A stretch of DNA of 64,000 bases from CAZPHU01 sp964419255. Lineage in GTDB: Bacteria; Fibrobacterota; Chitinivibrionia; Chitinivibrionales; CAYFVL01. Both the position numbers and the translations under genes were made by a program. The stretch spans positions 7,287-71,286 of the forward strand of contig CAYQOU010000013.1 of NCBI GenBank assembly GCA_964419255.1, read 5' to 3'. This document shows, piece after piece, positions 63,705 through 64,000 of this stretch (the stretch's first letter is position 1; every line of letters starts with the position of its first letter). The notes under the pieces were generated by a model. That model did no database searches. It was not told where the DNA came from and saw only the letters and a program-made list of their open reading frames with translations.

Positions 63705-64000
63705 GCAGCACATCCTCTCGCCAAAATCGGCGATCCAAATTATGATCACATCGACTGGGTCACCTCCGCCTACCAAAGTATGAGTGCGGTGGAAAAGGGC
63801 GGCGATCCGCGCCCGGTTGTTGCGCTGACGAAGGGAGGTGGCGCATCGGCGGCTCAATTCACTGCGGCACTTGCTATTATGGCACGACTGGCTCCACAGT
63901 TTGGAACCAACGCGTATGCCGATAGTTGTATAGAGGCGGCGTTGCGGGGGTATGAGTATGCGAAGAATAACTACACAACCCCCTGTTCAAACGGCGGTTT
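63705..64000 (+). pseudogene. 5'-truncated GH9 endoglucanase (runs off window)
   Basis: A frame opens after the TAA at 63702 and runs to the window end with no start codon near. It reads AKIGDPNYDHIDWVTS, RPVVALTKGGGASAAQFTAALA and GYEYAKNN, matching a GH9 catalytic-domain interior (metal and active-site region just before it is missing). The lack of an N-terminus and the position right after the response regulator stop suggest a rearrangement breakpoint. Confidence 0.7.

Overview
This window looks like the chromosome of a free-living, polysaccharide-degrading Gram-negative bacterium. The best guess is Fibrobacterota, class Chitinivibrionia, or a close FCB-group relative; this is inference from gene content, with no rRNA or search behind it. 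Supporting signs are an outer-membrane beta-barrel fused to a beta-helix, a secreted protein with a T9SS/FlgD-like C-terminal domain, fragments of GH9 and GH43 enzymes plus a PL14-like lyase, an elongation factor G of the spirochaete/mitochondrial (spd/mt) type, and an N-epsilon-acetyl-beta-lysine (compatible solute) locus that points to salt or alkaline stress.

Layout. 1-0.9 kb: 3' end of a glycolate-oxidase-type flavoprotein, then a decayed inverted-repeat element. 1.3-4.4 kb (minus): namZ-murU-amgK-like operon for MurNAc recovery. 4.6-4.9 kb: rpsU with terminator. 4.9-10.8 kb (minus): tightly coupled operon of beta-helix/barrel protein, asparagine synthetase B-like secreted protein, UMF1-type MFS transporter and SpoU methyltransferase. 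11-16 kb: ybeY, CorC/HlyC-like protein, etfB, ferredoxin-fused etfA and hisG.

16.7-38.5 kb is a large exopolysaccharide region: an anchored secreted protein, a WecA-like phosphoglycosyltransferase fused to a degenerate receiver domain, a second membrane-tailed receiver-like protein, a polysaccharide deacetylase and an epimerase (plus strand); two paralogous secreted proteins, a flippase, three separate glycosyltransferase genes (one a GT2-GT4 fusion), a CapK-like adenylate-forming enzyme, another GT4 and an O-antigen ligase/polymerase (minus strand); then a second deacetylase, a GNAT protein and a CPBP protease (plus strand).

38.6-40.6 kb: leuA behind a classical attenuator with a leucine-rich leader peptide. 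40.8-46.3 kb: two small genes, then ablA (lysine 2,3-aminomutase), a fused solute-binding/permease ABC transporter with its ATPase, and ablB. 46.6-55.1 kb: RelA/SpoT synthetase-TPR fusion, Rnk/GreA-like factor, a broken acetyltransferase in repeat-rich DNA, PL14-like lyase, selD, a tandem-STAS protein translationally coupled to a FapA/DUF342 protein, and a glycosyltransferase-like protein. 55.9-64 kb: fusA, a P-loop ATPase and unknown partner, YihY/BrkB family protein, a small disordered protein, argA-like N-acetylglutamate synthase, and a single-domain response regulator lying between truncated GH43 and GH9 genes.

The observations I find most worth checking are the leuA attenuator, the pseudo-receiver modules on the WecA-like enzyme with an A7 tract at the gene junction, the ablA-transporter-ablB osmolyte locus, the MurNAc recycling operon and the RelA-TPR fusion. 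No tRNA, rRNA, CRISPR array, intact insertion sequence or prophage was seen.
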